DNA from: Proteromonas lacertae
Lineage: Eukaryota > Sar > Bigyra > Opalinata > Proteromonadidae
Reading direction: 5' to 3'
NCBI GenBank assembly: GCA_002245135.1
Contig: NGBS01000009.1
Location: forward strand, 62,001-126,000
Length of the DNA stretch: 64,000 bases
Part shown: positions 14,948 through 25,910 of the stretch, one piece after another
How the letters are laid out: each line of letters begins with the position of its first letter
Numbering within the stretch: the first letter of the stretch is position 1
Translations under genes and position numbers: made by a program
Notes under the pieces: generated by a model
What the model was told of the DNA's origin: nothing
The model's database searches: none
The model's input: the letters and a program-made list of their open reading frames with translations, nothing else

Positions 14948-16370
14948 ATGTCTTATCGAGAATTGAGACGTAATAATTTTTTGAATAATTTATTATAGGT
15001 TTTACTGAAATTATGCGATCTTTGGGTTATCCTCATAAGATCTCAGTATTAAAATTCAAATTTTATTGATAGGTTGACAGTTTTAGAACCCCTAACTTTG
15101 AGCTTGTAGCTGATTGTTTATACTGGTTAACTACTAGGTATATTGTATGGTTGTATTGTTATTTAGATATGATCCACATATAAATATATCTGATGAGTAT
15201 AGTACTGAAGAAGATAGAATAAATTTACTAACTACAATAGCAGAAGTATTTTTTGAAATTCTATTTTCTAGAAAATGGCTAGTTTGGCTAGAATCCGACT
15301 AAATACAAAAAAACTTTATGCGGCAGAGGGTCATGCAGTACGTGAATTACTTAAAATAGCAAATATACTATATAAGTATCAATAATCAAAATTTACTCTA
15401 TTGTAGTGCACATATTAATACAACAGATGATGATACAATTGAAGATGCCTATGTAGATGATGAAAAGAGAATATCAGTAGATACAGCTAAAGATTTATCC
15501 AATGGAATTAGAGAAAGTGGTGTAAAACTATATGATTTATTAGGCGAAGAAAGCCAATTATCAGCAAGTAGAGCAAAAACAATATCTTTCTTAGATACAT
15601 CAGGCATTGGAGGTGATTTAGCAGCTAAGTATAAAGAATTGATTTTTTTTAATAAAAATAGAAAATTAAATGGTTTAATAACATCAGCAGAAGCTAATGA
15701 AAAACAATTAGATGCACAAATAGACGAATTAAAGAGAGATAAGAGTACTTTTGAGAAGAAATTAGAGAAAAAGAACGAAGATTATGAAAGATTAGAGAAA
15801 AAGATCCATGAAACTCGTAATTTCAGACCTGCTTATATGGATGAGTATGAAAGATTAGAAGATGAAATGAGACAGATTTATGCAGAATATTTAAGCAGAT
15901 ACCGTAATTTAGATTATCTAGAAAAACAATTAGACAAATATAATAGACAAGAAGAAGAAAGTGCTAAAGCAGCTCAGAAAGAATTAAAGAAATTACAAGA
16001 CAAAATGAAGAGGGATATAATAAAGGCAACAAAAGAGAATTTAGATGATGTTGATGAAGATGATAGTGAATCAGGCTCAGATTCAAGTGAAAGTGAATCT
16101 GGATCTGATGAAGATGAGAGTGATGGAGAAGTTGCTGGTGGAGGTCGTGGTGGTTATAACAGAATGGGAGGTAATGGAGCAAGAGGTGGTGCTGCAGGTG
16201 GTGGTGGTGGTGATAGAGGTAGACCAGCTGGTCAGAATGGTGGTGGTAGATATAATATAAGAGGTAATATGGCTGGTGGAGGTGATTCTAGTCCATCTGA
16301 TAGTGATTCTGATGATGATGACGATGATGATGATGATAGTGATGTACCATCTAGTGATGAAGATAATTAA
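14948..16370 (+). CDS. IFT38: intraflagellar transport protein IFT38 (CLUAP1/qilin/DYF-3)
   Basis: IFT-B complex component needed for anterograde ciliary transport. The spliced N-terminus reads [19 protein letters not shown], then [16 protein letters not shown] and [11 protein letters not shown], the calponin-homology-like CLUAP1 signature. Five introns of 26-30 nt are visible (e.g. 15214-15290 region). The middle is coiled coil (15650-16010). Unusual for the family, the C-terminus continues with an Asp/Glu/Ser-rich block, a Gly/Arg-rich block ([10 protein letters not shown]) and a final acidic run. A GCTTGA promoter-like element is at 14901-14906. Its presence implies a motile or sensory cilium. 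Confidence 0.93.
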
Positions 16371-16450
16371 ATTTTTATATATATTTTTGGAATATTCTGT
16401 TGATTTTGGTTAAATAAAGAATTAATATGTTAATAAGAGTTTAAAAGTAG

Positions 16451-17686
16451 TTATGTTAATTTATTTTGGCAAGAAGGGCATTTATCATCCATTACAAATT
16501 GATCATAGCAGTTTTCGTGAATATAATGAAGGCAATTCTTGAATTGGTATACATTCACAGTTAAATTCTGTCCACAACATATACACTTACCACCTAATGG
16601 TGGTCTATTAATAGCAGTAGCTACATCGTTCAAATCAGGTACATCACCAACAACATCAGGTAATGCTCTATTATATGCATCACTATGTAAAGTCATTGAA
16701 GCTTCTTCTTGTGTAACTGTTGGTAATCTTGAAGGAACAATATTACCGTGATGTCCGATAGAAGATGGTCTAATACTCCCACTGACTATATTAGACACTG
16801 CTCTATTCTCTATATCACTCAATGTACCTCTTTCATATGCCCAAGGAAGTGGAATAATTGGAGATCGATGGAATTTGGCTATTAAACATATATATATATC
16901 AAAAATATACCATAAGCAAAAACTGTTCTAACATAACCAGTACCTACATTTGTTTGTGATAATGAGTTTGCATCAATCACATATCTTCTACCATATGCCA
17001 TCTGATTGATTTTCTTGTTGAATTCTTTGGCTATTGTTAAATTAACACATTGTTCTGGTGGATATAATCTCACTTGTCTACCATATTCATCTCCATCATC
17101 ATCAAATCCAAATACTATTAATCATAATCATATAAAAATATATACATTCGCCTTCATATTTTATCATTCTTACTACTGTTGCACTATAGTCAGAAGTACG
17201 ATAACATGCTAATGTATTCCAAATTGTGCAAGATTCACCATCTCTGTTGATTTTTACACTGTTACCATAATTTGGTATTGATTGTATAGCTCTCTGAATT
17301 TCTATTGTGTAAACCATCCAACTACCATCATAATATTCATATTGGTCTATAAATAAATAAATTTGAATAAATATACCACTACTGTTCTTTCTGATTGGTT
17401 TCATATTACCGCTTGTGTTGTTTATCTCAATATAACCTTGATAGACCACAAAACTATACGTCAGTGTAAAAATGAAAAGCAATACCTGTCTCTATTACCT
17501 TTATTATTAGCACTGACTGTTACAGTTAATATAGACTTTGTCATAGCTGCATCTATAGCTTTATTAGCTTCTATGAATATATAAAACAGCAAAATACCAT
17601 CTCCAAAAGGATAGAACACTCCTGGTCTAATTGAATATCTCTCATAAACTATGTTATTGTATGAAGACTAAAATAATACCATTCAT
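16451..17686 (-). CDS. WWE-domain RING-H2 E3 ubiquitin ligase-like protein
   Basis: Begins with a 7-nt first exon (ATGAATG, 17680-17686) and a 31-nt intron, then MNVYERYSIRPG. Two regions resemble WWE domains (around 17350-17180, WMVYTIEIQRAI...VKINRDG; and the ARRYVID-type segment near 17000), modules that bind poly-ADP-ribose or mediate ubiquitination contacts. The C-terminus is a RING-H2: CICCGQ, CLHYIHENC, CPSC (16560-16460). At least five short introns split the gene. The arrangement recalls Deltex-type ligases, but only one or two WWE units are convincing. A GCTTGA element lies 48 nt upstream of the start. Confidence 0.6.
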
Positions 17687-17733
17687 TATGAAGAAAAATG
17701 AATCTAAAGTAAAAAAATAAAAAATCACTCAAA

Positions 17734-17739
17734 TCAAGC
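17734..17739 (-). promoter_or_regulatory. GCTTGA element upstream of WWE/RING gene
   Basis: 48 nt before the start, followed by TTTGAG as in the CASP promoter. Confidence 0.45.
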
Positions 17740-17815
17740 TAATTTTCATTTTACAGTGAATGTCTTACTAAATACAAACAAAATGAAAGAAAACATATTA
17801 AAAAAAGGGAAAACA

Positions 17816-19141
17816 TTAAAACCACGGAGGATCTGGAACAGTATATTTCCATGATTCACTCTAAATAATATATAAATAAAATAAATACTTCATATTGTAA
17901 TGCATGTAGATAAATTTCATTGTAATCCAATTGAGAATCACAAAATCCAGCTAAATTTTCATCCTCACCTCTATTCTGAATGATACAAAATGGACATATT
18001 CTATTCCAATCAATATTCTCTAAATCAATAGTTTCTTTCTTCACAGAATCATCAACTGTATAATCAGAAAACGGTTTAACATCTCTATTAAACTCAAGAT
18101 TATACTTAGGATTATATAATGGATCATTGGTGATAGGAAATCCAAGATATTTCAAATGCAATCTAATCTGATGCGTTCTTCCTGTAACTGGAATACATTT
18201 AACAATTGAAGTGTTTTCTTCATCATTTTTCTTTATAAATGTGAATTTTGTAACTGTATTTTTACCTGTTTCGATTGTCTGATAAGTTCCTTCGTGATGA
18301 CTTACAATATCTGTTGGAATTGTAACAATTACTGTATTATCTTCCCATTGAATATATTTACTCTTACTTTCATCATAAAAAGAAGAATGTTTATATTCAT
18401 CTTCATTCCCTGGGAATTTATTATCAACTTTAGCAAGATAAGTCTTAATAACTTTATCATTTTCAATTAAATTACATATTTCATGAGCAACAGTTGAGTT
18501 TTTAGCTAACATTACTAAACCAGATGTTAATCTATCTAATCGATGAATAATAAATAATGGTGTTTTATTCTGTTCTTTTGCTAGGATATATAATACACTG
18601 TTATATCTAAATGCACCTGAAGGATGTATTGGAATTGATGGAGGCTTGTTTATTACAATATAATCATCATTTTCATATACAATTGTAACAGGAAAATTTA
18701 AAACAGGTGGTTCGTTTATAATAATGAATTAAAAGAATTAAACTATTTCAAATATATGTATTTATTTATTCAAAAGATATGTCTATGAGAGATATGAGTA
18801 ATAAAATCACCATTCTTCAAAATGTAGTTTTCTGTTATTTGTTCTGAATTAACCATAATTAAGCCTAATTTAATAGCAGATTTATAATAATTTAGTGAGT
18901 AAGAATGGTATTCTTTTTCAAACATATCGATAATTCTCATTCCATACCATCTCTATTATAAAAATAAACATTTTTATAATAACATACACCTTTACAGAAT
19001 GTCTTATATTCATATTTATAAGGTTTTACACATCTTTTACTCTCTTTTATCTCATAGTCTGTCTCATTCAGATTAAGTTCATTTCTATTTGTCGAATATT
19101 CATGTTGTTTTAGTTTTCTTCTCTTAGTTCCTACTTTAATC
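17816..19141 (-). CDS. RluA-family tRNA/rRNA pseudouridine synthase (RPUSD2/RIB2-like)
   Basis: Isomerises uridine to pseudouridine in structured RNA. The spliced product has the eukaryotic signature YKTFCKG-RWYGMRII (joined across a 35-nt intron near 18960), an S4-like segment, then EPPVLNF, NKPPSIPIHPSG and the catalytic motif HRLDRLTSG (Asp in HRLD, near 18535), and GRTHQIRLHLKYLG. A CxxC (CPFC, about 17990) lies in the C-terminal region. The last exon ends in DPPWF before TAA at 17816. Family-level identity is very good; it is closest in layout to cytosolic RPUSD2/yeast Rib2 PUS domains. Confidence 0.88.
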
Positions 19142-19233
19142 ATGATTTTTTAATTGGACATGATCTGTTCTTTTCGGAAATGTTTGATTTGAAAAAATTG
19201 TATAACTGAAATATAAAGATTTATTTTTTTGGA

Positions 19234-20060
19234 ATGACAGATTCAAAAATCCCTCTTGATGTAATGAGTATGATGGGGTTATAACGTATTATATTAAATA
19301 GAGCCATGCAATTTATGTGGCAAGATAATAACTGATTCTGTTTATGTGACATTTAAAGATAAGATTAGTCACAAAGAATGTTTCAAATGCTCAAAATGTG
19401 GAAAATTATTAGATGGACAAGAATTTCAGGTTGAAAGCGTAAAATTCTGTTATTTAATCTTTTTTATAGGATAAATTATACTGCATTGACGATTACAAGA
19501 AGTATTTCTGTAAACATTGTGCAGTTTGCGGAGAGGCTTTAATAGGAAAGTTCTATCCTTGTGGTGATAAATTCTATCATGATAAATGCTTTGTTTGCAA
19601 GGACTGTGGAAAGAGTGTAGTTAGTGGATATAAAGAATCTCCACCAGATGCTGATCATGATGTTGGTATCTTCTGCCCAGATCACTATTACGAACATTTT
19701 GGTGAAATCTGTACTGCATGTGGTAAAAGATGTCATGCACAAGTTGAGATATTGAGGGATTATAAGTACCATCCAGAATGCTTTTCTTGCTGTGTTTGTA
19801 AGAAACATCTTGAAAATGGTGAATTTAAAGTCCAATTTAGTGAAGATAATCAACCTCCAAAGATATATTGTACAGAACACTATGGAGAATTAGTAGCTCC
19901 AAAATGTTGTGGATGTAAAAAGCCTTTGGAAGGAAGTTATGTTACTGCAAATGGAAGTACTTATCATCACGAATGCTTCAAATGTGAAAAATGTGGTAAT
20001 GTCATTGAAAAATCCTATGCTATAGTTGATGGTAAAGTTTGTTGTCCAAATTGTAAGTAG
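19234..20060 (+). CDS. four-LIM-domain protein, copy 1
   Basis: Start MTDSKIPLDVMK, the last residues being joined across a 34-nt intron. It contains four tandem LIM domains with complete zinc ligands: CNLCGK (about 19310), CAVCGEAL, CTACGK and CCGCKKPL, ending CCPNCK-TAG. LIM-only proteins of this layout (FHL/paxillin-like) scaffold actin and adhesion complexes and have no enzymatic activity. A second intron of about 30 nt lies near 19441-19470. A paralogue sits 1.1 kb downstream with a decayed copy between them, so the locus arose by tandem duplication. Confidence 0.9.
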
Positions 20061-20799
20061 ATTTGTATGAGTAAATGAATATTTGATTTTTTTTAATATT
20101 ATCTGTTTTGTAATAATCAGAATAATGAATAACCTACTCTTTTGTCCATACAGTTTAATACATACGATTTGCTTTTCATTTTCACATAACTCTAAAAGAA
20201 TCAATAACAGAGAATAATATCATACAATACACAATGCAATTAAAGAATAACAATTCATATTTAATAATACACGTATTGTTCTGTATTATCTGTCTTTCTT
20301 TTTTGATTTATTTTCTCTCTATATATTTATTATTGATTATTAATTCCACAAATATCCATCTAAAAGATGAATATAAAATCCATAAATGGTGTATTGTTGG
20401 TATTGAACACTTCAATTATTTAAACAATAATATACTATTCAGATATATAATATTATTCACATTTTTATACTTAATCATGATTTATTGTTGATTAACCATT
20501 TAAGAACATCCTACAGTTGTATATTTTTAAAAACTAGGTTATAAACTAATATGATTTTCATATACTTTCATAAAACCAGTAAGATAAAACTTGAAAATGG
20601 TTAAAATGAAAAGAAAAAAGGTGTTAATGATGAAAAAACATACTAAAACGAAGTATAGAAATTCCTATTTGCAAAATAGATATTATTTTTTTGAAGTTTA
20701 CAGTAGAATATCTGAACGAAATGAATTGTATAAACTCTTTTTTTCTATTTTCAATCCCTTTATATGATTATAATCTATTAACTGTAGAAAATTATTATA

Positions 20800-21060
20800 T
20801 TTAAGGTAAGACAGTATGAAATACTGTTTATATTACATTCAAAGGTAAAGTAAGTTAGAAAGAGTGTTTAAAATGCTGAAATATTAGATGAGATTGAAAA
20901 GTTCAGTTTTATTGTTAATCTTCATTTATAGAAAATGGATAATATTAATAAGTTTATTTTAGTGAAGATAATCAGTAGTAATGTTGTGGTTGTTAATAGT
21001 CTTTAAAAGGATATTTGTCATTATAAGAAGTAGATTTAGTAAAAGCAGAGTGTAGTTGAA
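20800..21060 (+). pseudogene. decayed LIM gene copy
   Basis: Two stretches are recognisably derived from the flanking LIM genes but are full of stops. 20826-20905 matches the first LIM exon of copy 1 (same order: ACTGTTTAT, CATTCAAAGG, GAGTGTTTAAAATGCT, TTAGATGA). 20940-21015 matches the AGTGAAGATAATCA and TGTTGTGGTTGT parts of its third and fourth LIM regions. Most of the gene between them is deleted. It is a relic of a third tandem copy. Confidence 0.7.
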
Positions 21061-21202
21061 TAATTTATTTTATTATAATGTTACTTGTTTGTTATAAATG
21101 ATATATTATTGTGTAATAGTATATTATAGAACATATGTCCAACCTAAAAAATCGGACAATTCTGTTTTTATTGTTGTTTTTGAGTATTAATCAAGCAGTT
21201 TA

Positions 21203-22108
21203 ATGGGTAATTGTTCTGGTAAAAATGCAACATGTATATATAATTGCTTTTTGATAGTTATATTCACTGTTGAGACTAAAATGAGATGAATTGCCTATTC
21301 TTTAGAATTATATATTTCTATATAATTATATTTTAATAGCTGTATCAGGATGTTCTGTTTGTGGAAAAGAAATAACTGATACAACAGTCATTTCTTATAG
21401 AGACAAGAAATGCCATAAAGCATGCTTTAAATGTTCAAAATGTCACAAGGCCTTAGATTTAAACGGATTTAAAATCAATAATGTATTGTTTAAAAGAAAC
21501 TAATTTTTAATTAGGATAAACTATATTGTGTAGATTGCCATAATAAAGAGAATGGCATGAAATGTGCTGTATGCAAACAACCATTAACAGGTAAATACTA
21601 TCCTTGTGGAGATAAACTCTATCATGAAAAGTGTTTTAAATGCAAAGATTGTGGTAAAAGTGTAGTAGATGGATACAAGGAATCACCTCCAGAAGCTACT
21701 AGTAATATTGGTGTATTCTGCCCCAAACACTATTATGAACATTTTGGTGAAACCTGTACTGCTTGTGGTAAAAAAATTCAAGAAAAAACAACAGCATTAA
21801 AAGATTTTAAATACCATCCTGAATGTTTTGCTTGTTGTATTTGTAAGAAGCAATTGTCTAATGGTCATTATCATACAAAGTATGATGATGAGAAAAAACC
21901 TCCTAAAATATACTGTGATAAACATTATGATGAATTATTTGCACAAAAATGTTGTAAATGTGATAAACCTTTAGATGTGAAATATGTTACAGCTAATGGT
22001 AAAAATTATCATCATAAATGTTTCAAATGCGAGTTTTGTGGTAAAGTGATTGATAGTTCATATACCACAGTTGATAATAAAATATGTTGTCCAAAATGTA
22101 AAAAGTAA
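21203..22108 (+). CDS. four-LIM-domain protein, copy 2
   Basis: Same architecture as copy 1 from 21350 on: CSVCGKEI, CAVCKQPL, CTACGKK, CCKCDKPL, ending CCPKCKK. The intron before the second domain is at about 21490-21515. The first exon is uncertain: ATG at 21203 gives MGNCS joined over an unusually long intron (about 120 nt) to AVSGC, which would create an N-myristoylation-type start absent from copy 1. Strong similarity to copy 1 in domains 2-4 indicates recent duplication with the N-terminus re-formed. Confidence 0.82.
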
Positions 22109-22235
22109 AGTATAGTTTTTATAAGAATTTATATATATAATTCCTTTTTCATTTGTTTGTAGTGAGAAAAACAACAAAAATCAAAATATATGAAAATATA
22201 GTCGTTTTATTCATAAAAATCGTTTTTTTATTAAA

Positions 22236-22832
22236 ATGGATTATAAACCACCAAACAACCAGTTTTTCGGATTAACAAGTCTAGGAGCTAATTCATTTGA
22301 TCCATCAATTATGGATTATCTTAGAATAAGTAATTTTTCAAACGATGAAATTAGAATTTCTTTCAATAGAATAATAAAAAGAGATGCACCTGGAATATCG
22401 CGAGATGATGTATTTATTTTTAATATTCATTTGTAGATATTCTATGTTTTGAGAGATATGTATCATGGACCAACTCCATCTATACAAGAAGAAGCTGATA
22501 TAATAAGCCAGAATTGTCCAAATGATGTAATTACATTAGAAGACTTTTATAAAGCAGCAGATGTGGCAAGAGAGAAAATGAAGGAAGAACCTATGGGTTT
22601 GCCAGTGACAAAAGAGTTTACATCAACAAATCAATGGAAATTTGTAATGACAAAGCATATCCCCTACAAATATGATCCAAGAGATAAACAGAAAGTTCCA
22701 ATGACAATGTCACAAGAAATTGGATGGGATAAAGAATTCTTTGATTCAACAGAAAAACCATATTTTCCTTTAAATACATCAGAAGAAACAAGATTTGCAG
22801 AAGCTATGATAAAACAAGGAGAATATTTCTAA
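22236..22832 (+). CDS. EF-hand-like protein, possibly ciliary
   Basis: Two exons joined across a 27-nt intron (about 22411-22437). About 190 aa. The N-terminal half is helical and resembles a degenerate pair of EF-hands (DEIRISFNRI...GISRDDIFYVLRDMY...DVITLEDFYKAA) without full calcium loops. The C-terminal half has YDPRDKQKVPMTMSQEIGWD and KPYFPLNTSEETRF, short proline/aromatic motifs reminiscent of axonemal microtubule-associated proteins. I do not recognise the family; the ciliary link is inference, helped by other ciliary genes in the window. Confidence 0.6.
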
Positions 22833-22874
22833 ATTAATTATTAGTGTATTTTATTTTAATTATTGTAGTTTTCA

Positions 22875-24024
22875 TTAATCAAATTCGAAATCTTCTTCAT
22901 GATCTAATAAACTATCTAGAAAATCTGTTGTATTTGTTTCTGTAACATCTGAAGATGTAATACTCTCTTTATTATTAACATTACTAACATTATCATCATT
23001 TTTATTATCTTCAACTACATTTTCTTTATTGACTTTATTAACATCATTTAATATCATTACTTTCGATTTAGTTGGAGATTCTATCACAGGTGATTGTATA
23101 ATACTTCTATTTAATTCCTTTTCAATTTGTAGATGTTTATTTTCTTCAACAATCATTGGTTTATTATTGTTATTATTATTATTTTTCATTCTTCCAACAA
23201 ATGAAGAATATCGAATATATTGATATGTAAAAGGCGGTGGATAATTAATACTATCATATGGTGGTAGTAATGGTAAAGATAATCCTTCACATTCCATATT
23301 ATTATCCGTTATTATATCAATATTGCTTAATGACCTTTGAAGTATCTTAATATTTGTATTATTGGTGTTATATTCACTAAAAGATTGAGATCTAAATAAT
23401 GTTTGACATGTACTATTATAAAATGTAGGATTAGTAAAAGAATTTTGAAAACATTGAGGTTGTATCTATACATGTAAAATAAATTAAGAACAATTGAAAT
23501 ATATACATCTAAATTTTTATCAATCTCTTTAATTATTGCATTTCCTTCTTCTTCATGTATTTTCATTCCATTTAATAATCTTCCTTCAATTATATTGTCT
23601 AGATTCCTTAGTTCCACATCACCAAAACCTAACCATTCTATATCTGCATATGTATGCTTCATCACATGGATTTCTTCAGATTTAAATACTTGAAGTACTT
23701 TTGCATAACCTCGAAAGGCTTTTAAATGTGAGTCATAGAATATTATAATCACTCTTAGTTTATGATCTAAGCATATCTTTAAGTTCTTAAATGTAACTTC
23801 ATTAACTAACCATAAATTTAATTGTACTGCTTCGAATAGAGTATCAGGTTCTTCAATAATTTGGATGAAATATTCTGTATTGACCTTCTAATAACTAATA
23901 CAAATAATCATACCACAACATCTAAACTAGGTGGAGTTTCAATTTCCATTTGCTTATCACCATCTATCACCAACTCAACAACATCATCATCATCGCTTTC
24001 TACATCATATTGATTAGCTGACAT
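22875..24024 (-). CDS. YTH-domain (m6A reader-like) protein
   Basis: Start MSANQYDVESDDDDVV, acidic, followed by a YTH-like fold: KVNTEYFIQII, LNLWLVNEV, RVIIIFYDSHLKAFRGYAKV, then DIEWLG and ELRNLDNIIEGRLLNG (24000-23540). The two Trp are at the positions of the first aromatic-cage residues of YTHDC1-type domains. Two introns (26 and 41 nt). The C-terminal 190 residues are disordered and Asn/Ser-rich with an acidic end. Known YTH domains bind N6-methyladenosine in RNA; here binding is inferred. It is closer to the nuclear YTHDC1 than to YTHDF by feel. Confidence 0.65.
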
Positions 24025-24157
24025 TTGTATGGTCAATTACACTCCAAATTTACACATTAGCTTTTAATGTCAATATTCATATTACATTTTGAAAATTCAA
24101 CCGAAAAGGATATAAATAAATATATAAAAGAAGTATAGCATAATTATTCTATAATAG

Positions 24158-24837
24158 ATGGAAGCTTTTATTAATTCAACTAAAAATCCGCACATTCAAA
24201 GAGAAATGGAATATAAAATAGAAAATAGTGTTTTAACAATTGTAGTTGATCGATCCTACTATGTTCCACTATCTGAGTGCTACTCTAACATGTTAGTTAA
24301 AGTAAGTAAATATTCATGGTTTATTTTATTAAATAGGATGTAGTTCAATGTTTATATGAAGTATCTACTGTTTTAAGAATATATCAAAAGAGACAATTAG
24401 TTCATAGCAACATTGATATTTATTCAATTTTTCATTCTTTAGATAATAATTACACAATTTTACCATTATTTTTTAACCCTCAAATTTCTTTTTATTCAAC
24501 TAAATATTTAACATTACATTCACCATTCTATTCATCAGAGCTATTCCAACAATGTCCAAATGTTAATGTCCAAATAGATATGTATAGTTTAGGTATTACA
24601 TTGTATTATTGTATAACTCACAACTTACCTTATTATTCTAATAATATAAATAATTATAAATCCAGTAGAGTAGTGAATAAAATCACTGTATATGAGCCAT
24701 TGGATAATATAATAAATAATTTAATATCAAATCAAACCATATTACTACCCACTGATATTTTAACAACTTCATTAATGCAAACATTCATTAATCTACCAGA
24801 TAATTGTGATTTACCTAATATTCTACCAGAATTATAA
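24158..24837 (+). CDS. small pseudokinase
   Basis: About 215 aa after removing a 35-nt intron (24304-24338). The layout is protein-kinase-like: a helix (YEVSTVLRIYQKRQ), LVHSNIDIYSIF where HRDLK...N is expected, YSSELFQQCP in place of APE, and DMYSLGITLYYCITHNLPY matching subdomain IX (DxWSxGxxLYELLTGxxPF). The Gly-rich loop, VAIK lysine, catalytic Asp and DFG are missing, so it should be inactive. Probably an allosteric partner or scaffold. It is divergently transcribed from the YTH gene and shares its 130-bp promoter. Confidence 0.65.
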
Positions 24838-24959
24838 GTTATTATGTTTTTGTTGGAATATTTAATAATTAAAAAATAAATAATAAAAAATAAAATATAA
24901 AATAATAATGTATTTATTTTATTCTGCACATTTGTATATTTTTGAATTATCATAAGTTA

Positions 24960-25783
24960 TTACTTTTTCATATTCACTCTTCTTCTCCAATATACTCTCT
25001 ATATAAATAAAAATAAATTAATAGTAATATATATATATATATATATATACCAGCATTAATTCTCATTGCTTTGGCTATTGTTGTTACTGGAATTGGAGTT
25101 TGAAACCATGAACCAAATTTCTCATTTCCTCTTGCTTTATCTCCTCTACCTAACAATCCAGGTTGATATATTTCAAGAGAATCAAAATTCAATGTTTTAA
25201 GATTCTCTTCAATCATTCCTTTGGTTTTCATATATTGAAGCCAGCTATTTGGATTAGCTCCCACTGATGATATTAAACTAGTATGATTTATTCCATTATC
25301 CTTTGCGAATTTTGAACATTTTGTTATAAATCCATATTCGATTTTATGAAATTGAGACTATTTAAACATAGAACTTATATTGTAATTATACAGCACCACC
25401 TGCATCAGATCTAGTTGTACCAAAACATGAAAAGAAATAATCATGATCTTTGAAATAATCGGCATGATTGTCAATTTCATCAACTGTACTTATCTATTCA
25501 TATTATTATGTTGTATATATTACATACAAGCTGAACTAATCTTCCACTTTTTTCGTTCTCTTCGACTAAACTCTGATTCTTACCCTCACCATCATACTTT
25601 CGTCTATACAATATTCACCATTATATTAATTATATACCTTCCAACTGTAGTAATTTTAGACCATTTAGGACTGTTTAGCAACTCTAATACCAACTCTGAA
25701 CCAATTGCACCAGTGCCTATCAAATGAAATTAGTAACAGATACTTCCTATAATAATAGCTTTGAAAAGTGAAGTTTCTGACAT
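24960..25783 (-). CDS. TIP30/HTATIP2-like short-chain oxidoreductase
   Basis: NAD(P)-binding atypical SDR. The spliced N-terminus reads IIIGSTGAIGSELV (Rossmann GxxGxxG; the first intron, 28 nt, splits it), then ITTVGRRKYDG, FFSCFGTTRSDAG, SLISSVGANPNSWLQYMKTKG (catalytic-type Ser and YxxxK equivalent), and YQPGLLGRG. Six exons; introns of 28-34 nt plus one of about 54 nt made of a TA run (25018-25051). The last exon gives AMRINAERVYW before TAA. TIP30 relatives act in endosomal/nuclear import regulation; substrate unknown. Confidence 0.85.
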
Positions 25784-25910
25784 ATATAGAATGAAGAAGA
25801 GTGTTTTTTTTTTGTTTTTTTTGTATAGATTAACGAATCTATTTTTAGAACAACAAAAAAACAAAAATAATGGTGATACTCATTAAACTAATAAATACTT
25901 AATTAACTAT

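Noticed and set aside
20234-20491. 85-codon hydrophobic ORF downstream of LIM copy 1
   Set aside because: AT-driven hydrophobic composition, no recognisable motif and no promoter element; cannot be distinguished from chance.
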